From: Echinarachnius parma | Lineage: Eukaryota; Echinodermata; Echinoidea; Clypeasteroida; Echinarachniidae | Reading direction: 5' to 3' | DNA: 64,000 nt | Assembly: GCA_037951105.1 (NCBI GenBank) | Contig: JBAMJV010003063.1 | Span: 1-64,000, forward strand | Shown here: positions 21,701 through 36,347 of the stretch, piece by piece | Layout of the letters: each line of letters starts with the position of its first letter | Position numbering within the stretch: position 1 is the stretch's first letter | Position numbers and translations under genes: made by a program | Notes under the pieces: model-generated | What the model saw: only the letters and a program-made list of their open reading frames with translations | The model's database searches: none | Told to the model about the DNA's origin: nothing

Positions 21701-24700
21701 TGGAGTTGCTTGGTAACATCTGTTTGCATCCGTAGCAAGGGGAACAGGAAACTCAGACTCTGTAATCGTAGAAACAATAAAGTCATCATCATCATCATCA
21801 TTACTCTCTTCATTCCAATCATCATCATCATCTTCATATATCATCAATAACATCACTAAAATAACTATAATCACCACCAACACCACCATTATCATATTCC
21901 TCATCAACATCATCATTATCGTCACCACCACCACTACCACCATCACCATCCATCTTCTCCATCACCACCTACCTTTCCCTCAAGAATCTCCATCATCCTT
22001 TCCTTGTTACGGTCGCTCTCCGGCAACATCCTCAGCATGTCCACCTTGCTCTCCGTGAACAGCGCCACCAGCTCATCCTTCCCCTGCACCTTGCCGACTC
22101 GCTGCAGCGTGAGCAGGAACAGCGGGTAGTACGCGCCGTTCTCCAGCGGATCTGCGATGTCGGCCAGAGAGATGACTTCGTCGGTGACGGCGCGCGAGGC
22201 GAGGCTGGCTGTGTGTGACTTGATGAGCGGGACCTCGGATTCAAGCTCCTTGGAGCCTTCCAGGAAAGCAGAGAAACCCTGGGAATGAAACAAATGAACA
22301 TTGTTTTAAATTATTGTATTGTCGCCCTTCACCAACATTAATTCAACACTGGATTGCCTGTGCATGATTGAGTTGGATAAATCTTGAGTTACCTTGATGA
22401 TTGACAGTGATAAGACCCTCTATCTCAAGGGCTGCCAGCAAATTAGCGGCTGCCTCATACTCAGAGTCAGACAGATTGAAGGAGTGAATCAGATAAAGAC
22501 TAATCCGATCTAGTTAACAAACCATAACTTGGAGGCAACTTGGAAACCAATGACGCGGTGAACTGAGCAAACATGAAAGACATGTTTTCTCTACCTAAGG
22601 AGTAGTTAACTTGAATCCATGAATTGGTTGCCGGTGATGAGACCCTCCTTCTTCAGTGCTGCCAACAGGTTTGCGGCCGCCTATCGCTCAGAGTCAGAAA
22701 GCTGTATGCAGTGGGTCATTATTTAGACAGATCTGATCTAGTTAGCTTATCATAACTTGGAGGTACAACCGAATGATCCAGTGACCAAAACCACACAAGA
22801 AGGACATGTTATCTCTACCTTCAAGTTAAGGACAAGTTAACTTACATCCATGAATTGGTTGCTGGTGATGAGACCCTCCTTCTTGAGCGCTGCAAGCAGG
22901 TATGCGACAGCCTCGCGCTCAGAGTCAGAAAGCTGTATGCAGTGGATCATTATTTAGACAGATCTGATCTAGTTAGCTTATCATAACTTGGAGGTACAAC
23001 CGAATGATCCAGTGACCAAAACCACACAAGAAGGACATGTTTTCTCTACCTTCAAGTTAAGGAAAATTTAACTTACATCCATGAACTGGTTGCCGGTGAT
23101 GAGACCCTCCTTTTTGAGTGCTGCCAACAGGTTTGCGGCAGCCTCGCGCTCAGAGTCAGACAGCTGGATACAGTGGGTCATTACGTAGCTCAGCAGGGCA
23201 GGGACGTGACGCTTGGGAGCCTGGAGATCCTTGAAGCCAGAGACGAAAGCCTCCTCGTCCTTCTCCTCCTTCTCCTCTAAGTAGGTCTTCAACAGCTCCT
23301 CCTGAACACATTTAAAAACAAAACAAAATCATCAGTGAGAGGAATAAAACAATTTTGTCAGCTTCTCTTTTCCACGCTAGCTCAGTAGCACAAGGATGCG
23401 ACGCTTGGGAACCTGTGATAAAAGCCTCCTCCTTCTCCTCCTGAAATATAAAGCAAACGGGGAATCATTCTTATTGACCCACTCAAAGTAATATACATTA
23501 AGATGAGTTTTAAGCCTAGTGCACATAGAGCTGACTAGAACCAATTTGACTAGTTTTTAGTCAGGCTAGCGCCGGGCCCGATCAGTCGGAGTTGATTCTG
23601 CATGTTGAAATCAACACTGACTGACATCCAACTGGCAAAATCAGAGTCCTGAAGGGGATGCACACTGACCCAATCCGATTGAAAACCAGTTGGAGCGGGT
23701 TGAATTGATTCTGTGTTCATGTTGATTTATTTACCTAGGCTGACCACTTAATGGCCTAGTCCCACTATAGTGTATCTCCTTCCGTACCCTATCCGTTTGC
23801 CATCCGGAAGGTACTAGCAGAATACTGGCAGGAAACGAAATAAAGCGGAACAAATTTGGAATGGACTAGTAGGATACTTTTAATTTGGCTCTGTTTCGTG
23901 TGAAACGAAATGGCATGAAACTTCCTAATTTGCCAGATACTGACCGTTTCACTGCAATATGGTCAGATAGGAAACGGAAGGAGATAGGCTTTAGTGTGAC
24001 TAATCAGGGAAAACACTAGTCTACTGGTTACATACTTAACAAGGGATAAGTATTTTTTTCTCAAACTCACCATTGATGTCAGCAGTTCCTCCTTGCTGGG
24101 TTGCTTCTTCCTCTCCTGTTTCCTATCCGCAAAACCACTGCCGCCGCCACTACCCCCTCCCCCTGGGACATGCTTGACAGGTAGTCCTGGGTAGCCAGTT
24201 TGTAGGGACGATGGCTGGCCTGGCATAGCACCAGCAGGGTTCTGAGGTAGCAGACTCTGGAGGGGCGTCATGCCAGGACCCAGCGGGATGTTGGAGCTGG
24301 GAGCTGTGGACATGGCGCTGGGGGGCAGGAAGCGGGGTCCCTGCGGCTTCAGCATCATGTTGCTGGATGGTCGGAGATTGATCTGGAAGAATAGATTTGA
24401 TTTGATTTGATTTTATTTGATTTAATTTTATTTGATTTGATTTGATATGATTTAATTTGATTTGATTTGATCTAGTTTGATTTGATTTGATTTCATTGAT
24501 TTCATTTGTTTCAATATTTCTAACAATATAAACTATATCATAAGTTATTTATATTAAAATTTCTTGTACACGACGCACAACAATTTCACCTATAATTTTA
24601 CAGATTCTCAATTTTATACATGCTAAATGTAAGGGCCATTTCAAGAAAAGCAGAGATTCATTTTCTCTCTAATTGGGCAATAAGAATGGAGGGTTACCAA

Positions 24701-27700
24701 ATGTTGGTTGCCTGAAACCAGAATTGGGAGGCCCTGGGCAAGCAGCTCATCTCCAGCTCTGCTTAACAAGATAAAGTATGAAATCATTCTGATTTGACCA
24801 AAGTCCTTATCTAGCAGAAATTGATTGAAAATACTGATCAAAATCTGATCTGTGACAGTTCTAGAACCCAGTCCTGTTCCAACTCACCTCGCCAGAATCC
24901 ATCTTGTTCATCCGCGGCAGCGGTCTACTCTCCCTCTGCTCATCGCGTTGCCGCCCTCCCTCCCACTGCTGTCCTCCGTACGGCTTGTCCTGCTGCTGCC
25001 GGGGGATGTAACCCCCACGATTGCCGCCCATCCCGCCCCGATTGCCGCCACGACCATCACGGTCACCGCGCTCTCCGGATCCAGGTCCGCCGCGGTACTC
25101 CTGATTCTCCCCTGAACCACGGCCACGATACTCTTGGTTCTCTTTGTTGTAGTATGGCTTGTTGTAACCACCTAAAGAGGGGGAAAAAAGATAATTTTGT
25201 AATTTTGCTGACTATATTTTTGCTGCCCATCCCGCCAGGATCGTCGCCATGACAATGGCAGTCTCCGAGACAACTGCCATCTTGGCATTCGCTAGGTCAA
25301 CAAATTTAAGGCTTGCCTGACATTGGTTAGAACCCGTTACCCATGGCGATGAATAGCTGTGTCATCATTTTGGTATTCTATACAGTCAAACCTGTCATAG
25401 CAGCCTACTTACATGTATATACAGGGTGGCCCCCAAAAAACGGAACGGGGCCCTTCCCAAAATATAATACCACAATGTTTATAAATGTTCATCGGATAGG
25501 GTGTCCTTTCCAATGAAAAACGATACCAAGAACAGTAATTTTGGTCAGGTCGTTTTTGTTTAAGGACGCAGCGAGTGAGACCATGTCAGGTGCCGATTTA
25601 TGTCGATTTCGACCTAGTCAATGCCAGTTTAACCGCACTCCTTGCCCGTAATACCATTCAGCGACCATGCCCATTCTCTTGGCACACAGCTGTTTGCACA
25701 CTAACAATAGTGTGCAATGCTCAACGCTATGAACGGCGGTTCGTGCGATTCATCAAGCGCTGGCTCAATACAAATTGACAAAAAAGAGAACCTGACATGG
25801 TGTCACTCACAGCGCCCTAAAACAAAAACTACACGACCAAATTGACTGTTCTTGGTATCGTTGTTCATTTGAAAAGACACTCTATCCGATGGACATGATA
25901 CATTTGTTACTATATTTTGGGAAGTGCCCCGTTCCATTTTTTTTTAGGCCACCCTGTATAGTGGCCACTTAAACTGTTCCCCTGCAGAGAAAAAAAATGC
26001 TACGAAACATGTCTATACAGATCACCTGTCTACAGTGGCCACTTTCCTTGCATTCCATAGGTGATCACTGCACACAGGTTTGACTGTCTTTTGCCTGCTT
26101 CATATTTTGTTTTTTTCTTACTGTACCTTGGTATTGCTGCTGCTGCTGCTGCTGTGGATGCTGCTGATTCTGTTGCTGCTGCTGCTGCTGGTAGTGCGGC
26201 TGATACTGCTGTTGCTGCTGATATGGCTGATGGTTGCCACCTCTCCCCTGCTGTTGCCCGCCACGTTGGTACTGCTGATGCCCCCCACCACGCTGATCAC
26301 CCTGCTGGTCACGCTGCTGATCGTGGTAGCGATTCTGCTGCTGCTGGTATGGCTCTCGCTGCTGTTGCTGCTGCTGCATGCCGGCTCCGCGATCGTTGCC
26401 GCCGCGGCCGTTGGGATCACGATCGCGGTCACGGTCTCGAGAGTCGTCACGCCCACCCATCCGCTGTTGCTGCTGCTGCTGCTGCTGGTTATTGTCTTGG
26501 TTACGGTTATTCTGGAAGCGCGGCGCTGGGTTCTGGTAACCGCCTTGCTGCTGGCGACCTGTATACATAAGGATAATAATAAAAGTAATATTAATGATGA
26601 TGATAATGACGGTGACAGTGATAATGATGATGATACTGTGCAAGGCCAAGATAAATGCATACTTCTTTTCTTTTTTTATATAGGACCATCATTTCTGGTT
26701 CAGCAAAAATTTGCCAAGTGTCTATTTTTTTTCCCAACTGAGCTACCAAAAAAAGGGTAAATATCCAGCATTCTAGGTAATCAATGGCTTTCATTTATCG
26801 GTACAGGAAGCGTCAACAACGAACCTTGGTTTTGCCTGTCCCTCCGATCCCCGCTGTCTGAGCGATTGTTGCTACCACGATGCTGCTGGTACTGCCCTTG
26901 TTGCTGCTGCTGCTGCCCCATCTGGCGATGCTGGGTGCGTGGACTGTAGTTTGAATCAAACACCGGTGGTGGGGAGAGCTCATCGCTGATCACTCCCGGC
27001 CCTGCACCAACTCTACCAGCTGATGGGAAAATAAGTTTATAAGAGTTGAAATGAAAGTGATTTAAGCCTGTGTCATAAATCACTGGATAGCATTGTCAGG
27101 CGTGGAATGTTTTGTGCGTGAAGCAATATCGGCAACTTTCATTGCACTGACTTAGTAGTTAGTACACAGTTATAACTTTCCAGTGGATAATTACAAATCT
27201 AAGCACTTCCAATAGTAAATATCTTTTTAACGAAAGGGATATTCGAAAAACAAAAAGCTGTTCCATGTTTCTATTGGTAATATGGATACAACAAGGTATG
27301 AGAGAACGATACGTACAACGAATGGTACAATGTTACTAGATCCCTATAACTACATATTACAGTAAACGTGGTAATATTCGTGGTGCTTTAATTTTTCGCG
27401 GATTTCGCACTGAAGCCAGCGTCCACGAACCTTAAAACCAGTGAATATATGCAATCTTATTGATTTTCAATCACTATAATATAATATAATAATATAATTT
27501 TGATGAGGGTCTTACGATCGGCCGCAAAATTAAAAACCCGCGAATGAGTTTTTGCGTCGCTCAGCGCGAAATATTAATCGCGCAAAAATAACATTTACAG
27601 TACTACTTACACATGGTATCCAGAAGAAAGAGATCGGCCATGCCTCCTCTAGCCGGCCATGGACCGCTTCCCCCATTTCCAAAGAAATCTGGCTGAGTGA

Positions 27701-30700
27701 GGTGTGTCAGGGTGGAGTGATGATGCGGGTCATTCTGAAATGAGGATATGAGAAAACATGGATGAATAAAGTTGAGATCTCAATCTAGTACAAATTCATG
27801 GGCAGTAAACAATATTTATGACCCCAAAAAGCAAAAAGCTAGGTCTACCTTCCCCATAAAGACATAAAGAACGATTTATTTGAACATCATCAACATCATC
27901 ATCATCATCGCCATCATTATCATTATTACCATCATCACCATCGTCATCATTATCATTACCATCATCATCATCACCACCACTACCGCCATCAGAATGACCA
28001 TCATCACCATCACAAACACAATTCTCCACGAGATTTACCTTGTCTTCAGCGTGCAACTGTTTGATGGTGTGTGGCCCATGACACCTCTGATGGTGGCATG
28101 GGATCCAGTTATTTTCCCTCATCACCACCACCACCACCACCACTACCACCATCATCACCACCACCACCACCACCACTATCTTCATCATTCATAACAATTA
28201 GTAAGTAGTACGATCATTATCATTATTATTACCATCATCACCATCGTCATCATTATCATTACCATCATCATCATCACCACCACTACCGCCATCACAATGA
28301 CCATCATCACCATCACAAACACAATTCTCCACGAGCTTTACCGAGCTTTGTCTTCAGCCTGCAATTGTTTGATGGTGCGTGGCCCATGAGGCCTCTGATG
28401 GTGGCGTGGGATCCAGTTATTTTCCCTCATCACCACCACCACCACCAATACCACCACTACCACCAACACCACCACCACTATCTTCATCATTCATAGAAAT
28501 TAGTAAGTAGTACGATTAGTAAGATTTACCTTATTATCTTCAGCGTGCAGCTGCCTGATGGTGCGTGGCCCATGGCGCGTTTGATGTTTGCGTGGGATCC
28601 AGTTATTGTCCCTCAAGTCCAGACAGTCCTGCAGCATGAACCGGATGCGCGAGGGCAGCTCCATGCTGTCCGAGAAACGGGACATGCGCACAAAGTATTG
28701 GTCCATCCATTGCTGTAAAAAAAAACCAAGGGATCAAAATAACCAAACATTTAGATTTGACTTTGACATAGAAATTGACGACTTTTTCTCTTGCCCAGTC
28801 AGGAAACAAGATATCAAACATGATGAACTAAAAAACATACAGATATATACTTGGCCTACTTACCCTAGCCCTATTGATCCACCTACGGTGGGTTATCATC
28901 TCACAGAGGCACTCCAAGCTATGCAACCCAAATATACACTAACATAAACACACAACCTAACAGACAAACAAACAGACAAGCTAACTAACATAACAAGTCT
29001 TACCCTAGGTAGCCTTATCGTGATCAAGTCTTACACCTACAATGAATATTATATTACAAACTTTGATCTTTGCAACAAACTTATCAATTAATTGACAAAA
29101 CATCACTAATAAAACTAACATACAGGCAAACTAACGCAGCTTACCCTAACCTTGTCGTGATCGAGTCGTCCGCCTACAGTGGTTATTATCTTACAGAGGC
29201 AAACCAAGCAGAGCTATGCAACCAACATCCACACTCACTAACAAACAAGCTAACTAACATACAGACAGACCGACAAAGTAACAGACATACACACAGACAA
29301 ACAAACAAGCCTTACCCTAGCCTTGTCATGATCGAGTCGTCCGCCTACAGTGGTTATTATCTTACAGAGGCACTCCAAGTCCTCCGCCTTCTCTCCCAGG
29401 TGCTCCCCACTCTTCTTCTCAAGGAGCTGCATTTACAACAAAAATACAAGTTTTACAAATATATGAGTAAAATTATGAAATTAAATATAATTGTAAACAT
29501 TTTAATGAATTGTAATCTGATGAAAACACAGATATATAAATGAATTTAAGTGATACATTAACTTGGTAAAAGTCAACCTAAATCACTTGGAGCTTTCACA
29601 CTTCTCTTGTACCTTGTTAAATGAAATGGGTTTAGATTGTTCAAATGTCTCCCTAATTATGGAGATATATGTAAGACTGAATTTGACGCTTTCGACCGTA
29701 GTCAAGAGTATGTGAATTTGGATACATCACACAATCTTTGGGGATAAAATCAGACATTGATTTTCTCTGTTTTCAGAAGGTAAACTTTATGGGGGAAAAT
29801 ATATAGTTCATGGAACTAAGCTAGCAGGGTTTTATGAAGATGGGCCATAGAGGTCTCCAGTTTGATTCTGTCAAAGTAATGCTGTTATCCGATCCGGGAA
29901 CGATCCGATTTCCCGGCGATAATCGCTTCCTAGCCGGATCCGAGACGGATCCGAGAAATAAATTTTCTCGGTAGAAAATATCGGAAGATTTTGCCGACCC
30001 ATTTTCTCCAGTAATAATTGAAAATGTGTATGTTTGACAGTCCATTAAGTAGTGTAATTTAAATAAAGAATGGGGGAATCAATATTGTTTACTTTATGAG
30101 TGGTTATTTTGGAGAAATTCTTGGTTCATTAATTCATTTCGCAGTCGAAAATTGAACAGGATGCGCAAAATTGCTAGTCATTTGAACGGTATTGCCGACG
30201 GAAATGCACACAAAGTTAGGCCGACACTCTCGGGGAGACTTCAGATGTATATCTGTATGATCGAGCTAATCAGCCAGTGTAAATAATAACTATACATATC
30301 AGATCGCGAATGAATCCGGCGTATGAAACAAAGACCCACCCGTACACGAGCGAATATGCGTGAAACATGCCAGCAGTGCAGCGGCCCGAAAACTTGTTTG
30401 CATGCTGCTACCGGTACGTACCGTAACTACTTCAACCTTCCCTCACGAACGTGCTTTGGAAATTTATCGATATATTCAGCGCAGTTTTTCATTGTTTTGG
30501 GGTATTTTTTTTTATCTGTTCAGCTTTCAAATGCCATGTTATCATGTAAGTAGACTACCAAAATTGTGTTGATCACAAAAAGGCTAATTTATAGCCACTT
30601 TGTGAAGGCTCTCACCAAGAAGATCGTACAAATTTACATGTGATGTTTCCCCGTGACTGGCCGGCTGAGTTCTGTGAATGTGTGGCGCGCTGAACAAACG

Positions 30701-33700
30701 ATCGATTTCTAGGCCCAATTCACTTCGGAAAAAATACTTTTCTTGCGAAACTTAGTTAATTCTGAATAGTCTGTAACTGTTTTTCTGTAAAGATTGATAT
30801 GTGCATGCCTTAAAGCGTCAACATTGTTAATATTATTGGCATATAAAACAAGAAAGATAAGTCTACAACGTTGCATTTTTTTCAGAGCAAATTGCAATAT
30901 TATTTTTTTCCGAGATCTGATCCGATCCGAGAATCTCGTTAGCGATTTTGAATTCTACCGATCCGAGAACGATCCGGGATTTTTTCTTTACCTAACAGCA
31001 TTATGTCAAAGCATAATGATTTTTGCTCAATTTTAATTAAACTCTCACCTGTTTGATGCATCGATGTAGAATGGATTCATGTAGCATTCCAAGCTTACCA
31101 AGTTCACCTAAAATAACAAACGGAGAAAACATGTGAATTATTTTAAGCTTTGTCACATAATAATTCCAATCACGCATCCCAAAAATTGCGATGGAAGGGA
31201 AAGTCAAGGGGGCCAGACCTAAAGGAAGACCCCCTAAGAGATGGATGGATTGCCTGGAAGTAGACTGCACGAAAAGGAATGTACTCCCAATAGCCAACGC
31301 TCGAAATTAGCACAGGCCCGATGGCCCGGGGCCACCAAAAATTGCTGTCGGGCCAGTAAAAAACACATATTCCCAATGTTTGCTGGCCCGATCGGGCCAC
31401 CAAATGTTCAAACAATTGTACACAATATTATGGTACTTATTGCAAATTTGATACCTCACAGAAAATACTTGATTTGTTGTTTAAAAAGAGAGGAAAGAGA
31501 GGTCAATAATGAACAGTTTCAGCGCGATTGACAGCTCAGAAAAGCTAAAGACGCAAATTATTATAATTAGGTACCATATTATAAAAGCCTTGTTTTAATT
31601 CCCCTCCCCATATCTGATCCCCCGGCATGTTCCACTTGGGGTAGGTAGAAGGATTTTAAATTAACTTTATAATCAGTTCAGTTTGAATATAAAACTTAAT
31701 AAATGACAGGAAATGTCAAGAATAATATTTGCTATACTTGCAGAAATAAATTTAGAGAATGTTGTCCGATAAGTTTAATTTGTATTGTTTTCCATAGTGA
31801 TTACAGCCACCCCCCCCCCCCCCCCCCCTTGCAAATGGAGCATCCCATTTCATTGTGAATCACAACTTGACTCGATCAATCGGAGACAGCTTTTCAAAGC
31901 CCATCATTGTTTGTTTTAACAAGAATAAAACTCCACAATTTGAAAATATTTCATTTTTATGAGGTTTCCAAAGAGTGATCTACAAAAAAAGTAAGGTCAA
32001 AGAAATGTGAGAGCATATTTTCAAATAATCAAATTCGATCATGCAGTGCAACATCGTAGCTGTAGTCGATTGAAATGCATGTGACTGCGTGTGACTGAGT
32101 TGTGTCCTGTGAAGCCGAATGTTGTGACTTGCGTGTGATATTGTTTACAAAGAATCTGGAGTTGATTAATAAAACACAATTTTAAAATATGGCAATTGAC
32201 TAAGGTTTTCAGACAACATTGCACAGAATTTTGAGGTCAAATAACGGTGAATTTCTCCTCTTCTATCATCAGATCATTTTTGTTTTGTCCCCGATTGATT
32301 GCCTATGGCAATTTTACTTATGACTTATGTTTTTCTTTATTTTTTTCGGGCCAGTAAATTTTGGTTTCGGGCCACCAAAATTGGAAAAATACCAATTTTA
32401 CTGGCCCGACCGGGCCACCAGCAAAAAAAGTTAATTTCGAGCGTTGCAATAGCAGTGGCTAGTCACTTGGCAAGAGACCGGAGCAAATGGCAGGGAATCA
32501 CGAAGCGGATTCCACCACTCATCCCTCCATTGGAGTGACGGCACAAGTCCAGTAAGTCAAGTCAATTACAAGTACCAGCAATCTGTTCTGCGGCATCTCG
32601 AGTTATATTAGACGTCTAATTCATTTCATTGCAATCGATACATTTTACAATTTACCTAAAAACATTGTGCATTCACACTCGCCAATAAACTGGATGTTTC
32701 CAAGCATCTCCAGCCAGGTACTAAGAACTACCAACATATTTTACAATGTAGTGGGACTATTGAGCGTTCAGACACACCAACAAACTGGAGGTTTCCAAGC
32801 TTCTTCGGGCTGGTAATTAAGAACAACTAACTCATTTTACAATGTATATGGTGTGTTCAAACACACTAATAACCAATTTTTCCTATCACTATATTCTTCA
32901 TCGTGGTAGGACAGCTATCTACAAACATATTTTACAATGGAGTAGGACTATTGAGCATTTTTACATTGTATACTGTGTGTTAAAACATAGAAATAAACTA
33001 ATTTTTTTCCTAGCACTATATTCTTCACTGTGGTAGGACAGCTATCTACCAACATATTTTACAATGGAGTGGGACTATGGTGTGTTCAGACTCACCGACA
33101 AACTGGATGTTTCCAAGCATCTTGAGCTTGGCCTGGCCTCGCTGGTCGTCCTCCTCTGGGGTGAGAGGGCCATTATGAGTGTTATATGCTGCAAGGAAAC
33201 AAATAAAAAACACTCTCTCAGTAACAAGTCAATGGAATTATTATTAACTAGTGGCCAAGCACCTCTCCGCAACACCGTCTGTGCATGTACAGGATTCTGT
33301 ACAGGAATCACTTACGCTCTTTTTGATGAGTGTATCATCGCCATAGAGTTGTACATACAGCTCGATGCTCATCACATAAATAGATGTTGCTCACAGTGCG
33401 TACAAACATATGCGTGATCGACTCATCGAACAGTGTTCCTGCATCGGGATATAGAGCGCAATAATAGATTTAGACGCCACAGTGATTGGAGATAGATGGC
33501 AGAACTGCCAATATTCAATTCACATGTCTAATTCAGGGAGGTTACAAACAGCAGTCAGAGATATAGATATGAAAAACATGCACCACATTGTAAAAAAAAA
33601 TTTTTGTTTTTTTCTTCGTATTTCTGAAACTGATCTTTGGCTTTATCAAAATAATTCAATAATGACAAGTTAGTCTTCAAAATCAAGCATTTTTCAAAGA

Positions 33701-36310
33701 TGGATACACAGTTCTTACTACTTATTTTTGTCAAAAACAAGACTGACTAAACTTGACAAAACATGACATGTACTCACCAGCAAAGGCTCTGGAACGATTC
33801 TCAAATTCGTCCTGACACTTGCTGATCAGCAAGCGCCGGAAGGTCTGGAAGGGGGGGAAGAAAATAAAAAATAATAATATATAATAGAAATAATGATTCA
33901 TAATATAGTCAAACCTGTCATAGCTTCCACCTATCTATTATCAGCCAACCTGCCTAAAAGTGGCCACCAAACGTGATCCTCTGCACAGAAAAACAGTGTT
34001 ATGGAACCCTGTCTACAGTGGCAACTTATTTGGTTTTATTTTGGTGGTCACTATACACAGGTTTGAATGTAGCTCCTAAGAAGATACACTATCATCTTTA
34101 GATGTACTTCACACTATTATTACCCCAGTCATAGGGTACAATGCCAGCCTGGACACATTGTGTAAAATATCTCAACTCCCTGGGGAGCATTACTTCCAAG
34201 CGAGTCATGAGCATACATTACAGGCTTTCACCTCCTATAGGGTCCCATTTATAAGCCTGGGTAGAAACTAAAAAATACAGATAGCGGATTAACTGTCTTG
34301 CTACTGGACCCCAAAAAATAATCTGGTTTCATATAAAACAGCAAGGCATGAAAGAACCACAAGAGCTGCAAGTAAATTTGGTTGATTCAGACAAAGTTAC
34401 TAGAATACAAGCTATTTCAGCAATCAGCATTTAATGAAATATGAATGCATTTATATTTAAATACCTTCATATAGATATGTATGCATAGTTGAGTTGTATG
34501 AGATGCCACAGACTGCACATGTTACCAGCAAATGTTGCATCATCTGCATCTTTAAAGTGATCCACTAACTTTATATTTTGTCCCCAAAGTAATATTTGAG
34601 ACTTCAATCATATACCAATATCATTGTACAATTCTTGAGAATGATATGTGAGATTTTCATAGGAAAAAAAAAAATGTTTACCAAATGAAAACAGAGAAAA
34701 TCAATGTCTGATTTAATTCTGATCATTCCCATGAAGTATCCAAATTTATCTATGGATGATTGAGTACCTGAATATGGATACTCTTGACTACGGTCAATAG
34801 CGTCCAGAGACGCTTTCAAATTCAATCTTGAATATATCCATAATTAGGGAGACATTTGAAAAATCAAAACCCATTTTATTCTTCTGTTAGCATAAGCCAA
34901 ACAACAAGGTACAAGAAAGTGTGAAAGCTCCAAGTGATTTTGGTTAAATTGTATACAGTTAATGGATCACTTTAAAAATGCATTAAAACATGAAAGCCAT
35001 TCTCACAAAATTAGATGGACATGTGATACTCACTTTAACAGCTGAACCCGAAGGTTCAAAATCAGGGGCGTCTTCGTCTAGTCGCCTACATAGCTGTGCG
35101 TACATAGAACTGTACTTGGGTTCTTCCAATGCTTTTTCGAACACCTAGGAATATAAATGATAAATAAATGATAAAGAGACGTTTATGTTTTGTAAGTTTT
35201 GCAAATGTGATATAATTTCATGTTTGTTTTCCCCTGCTGTACACCATGGTAACATTTGTACATGATTTTTATGTTTGAAATAAAAACATACTCTGTCTAA
35301 TAATAGTGTCATCTCTAAGCGCTTTAACATGATATTATTACCCTGGTCATCAGACACACTCACAATCAATCATTGAAAGGGGTAGGATTTGGCCAAACAT
35401 TCTGTAAGTTTCTTAAAGGGATCTAGTAACTTTGTTGACATGTGCAAAAAGTGATGAATGGTTGATGCAATGTATATTGTTGTTATCTCATATGTCCACA
35501 GGGTATTGTGTGAAAATTTCAAGTCAAATGGACATTGTATGGCCAAGTAATGAGCGAAAATGCAAAGTGATATTGGGTGATATTCACTAACTCACTGCAT
35601 TCACTTTGTACAGGGATGAAAAACTCGCCCGGAGTTTTTCTTATCTGAATACTTCAATCATACATATCTTTGTAACGAAAGGGAAATTTGAAAAACCGAA
35701 AGCTGTCCCATGATTTAATTGTTAATAAGAATACAACAAGGTATAAGGGAACCGCTAGAAGTAAAATTTTATTTTGAGGATTTGGACAATGTTACTAAGT
35801 CCCTTTAAGGAAATGTCACCACGTAAGGAGTAATGTATACATTGCAAAAAACTACCCAATTAAGTGAAGACTACTGTACTGGGCATGGTTGTATGGTACT
35901 TTGCATGGTTCAACACTGACCGGGTCATACGGAAGACTTTGAAAAATGGTACCGTCTACATGGTCATATTGTTAAAAAGAATTCCAATGGGACTTACCAG
36001 TAGAATGATGCCTTTGAGGATTACTTTTGAATTAATGCCTAGTTCCAAGCAGAGTTTGTCAAACTTTTCTGGGGTAAGTTTATTGAGGATTCTGTGGAAT
36101 AAAAAAAGTAGACAATGGGGTTAAATGTAAGTATGTTGTATATTAAACAATACAAATAAAACTGTTCAGAAGCACCAATAATAGAAAGTGCTCAACAGGC
36201 CGAGGCATCATCATCATAATCATACAAATCATTATTATCATCATCACCACCATCACCATCACCATCATCATCATCATCATCATCATCAACACCATCATCA
36301 TCTACATCTA

Positions 36311-36347
<37 letters not shown>

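Noticed and set aside
26061-26760. Leucine- and alanine-rich + strand frames of 169 and 226 residues
   Set aside because: They are the antisense of CAG repeats in the polyglutamine exon 12 of EIF4G2.
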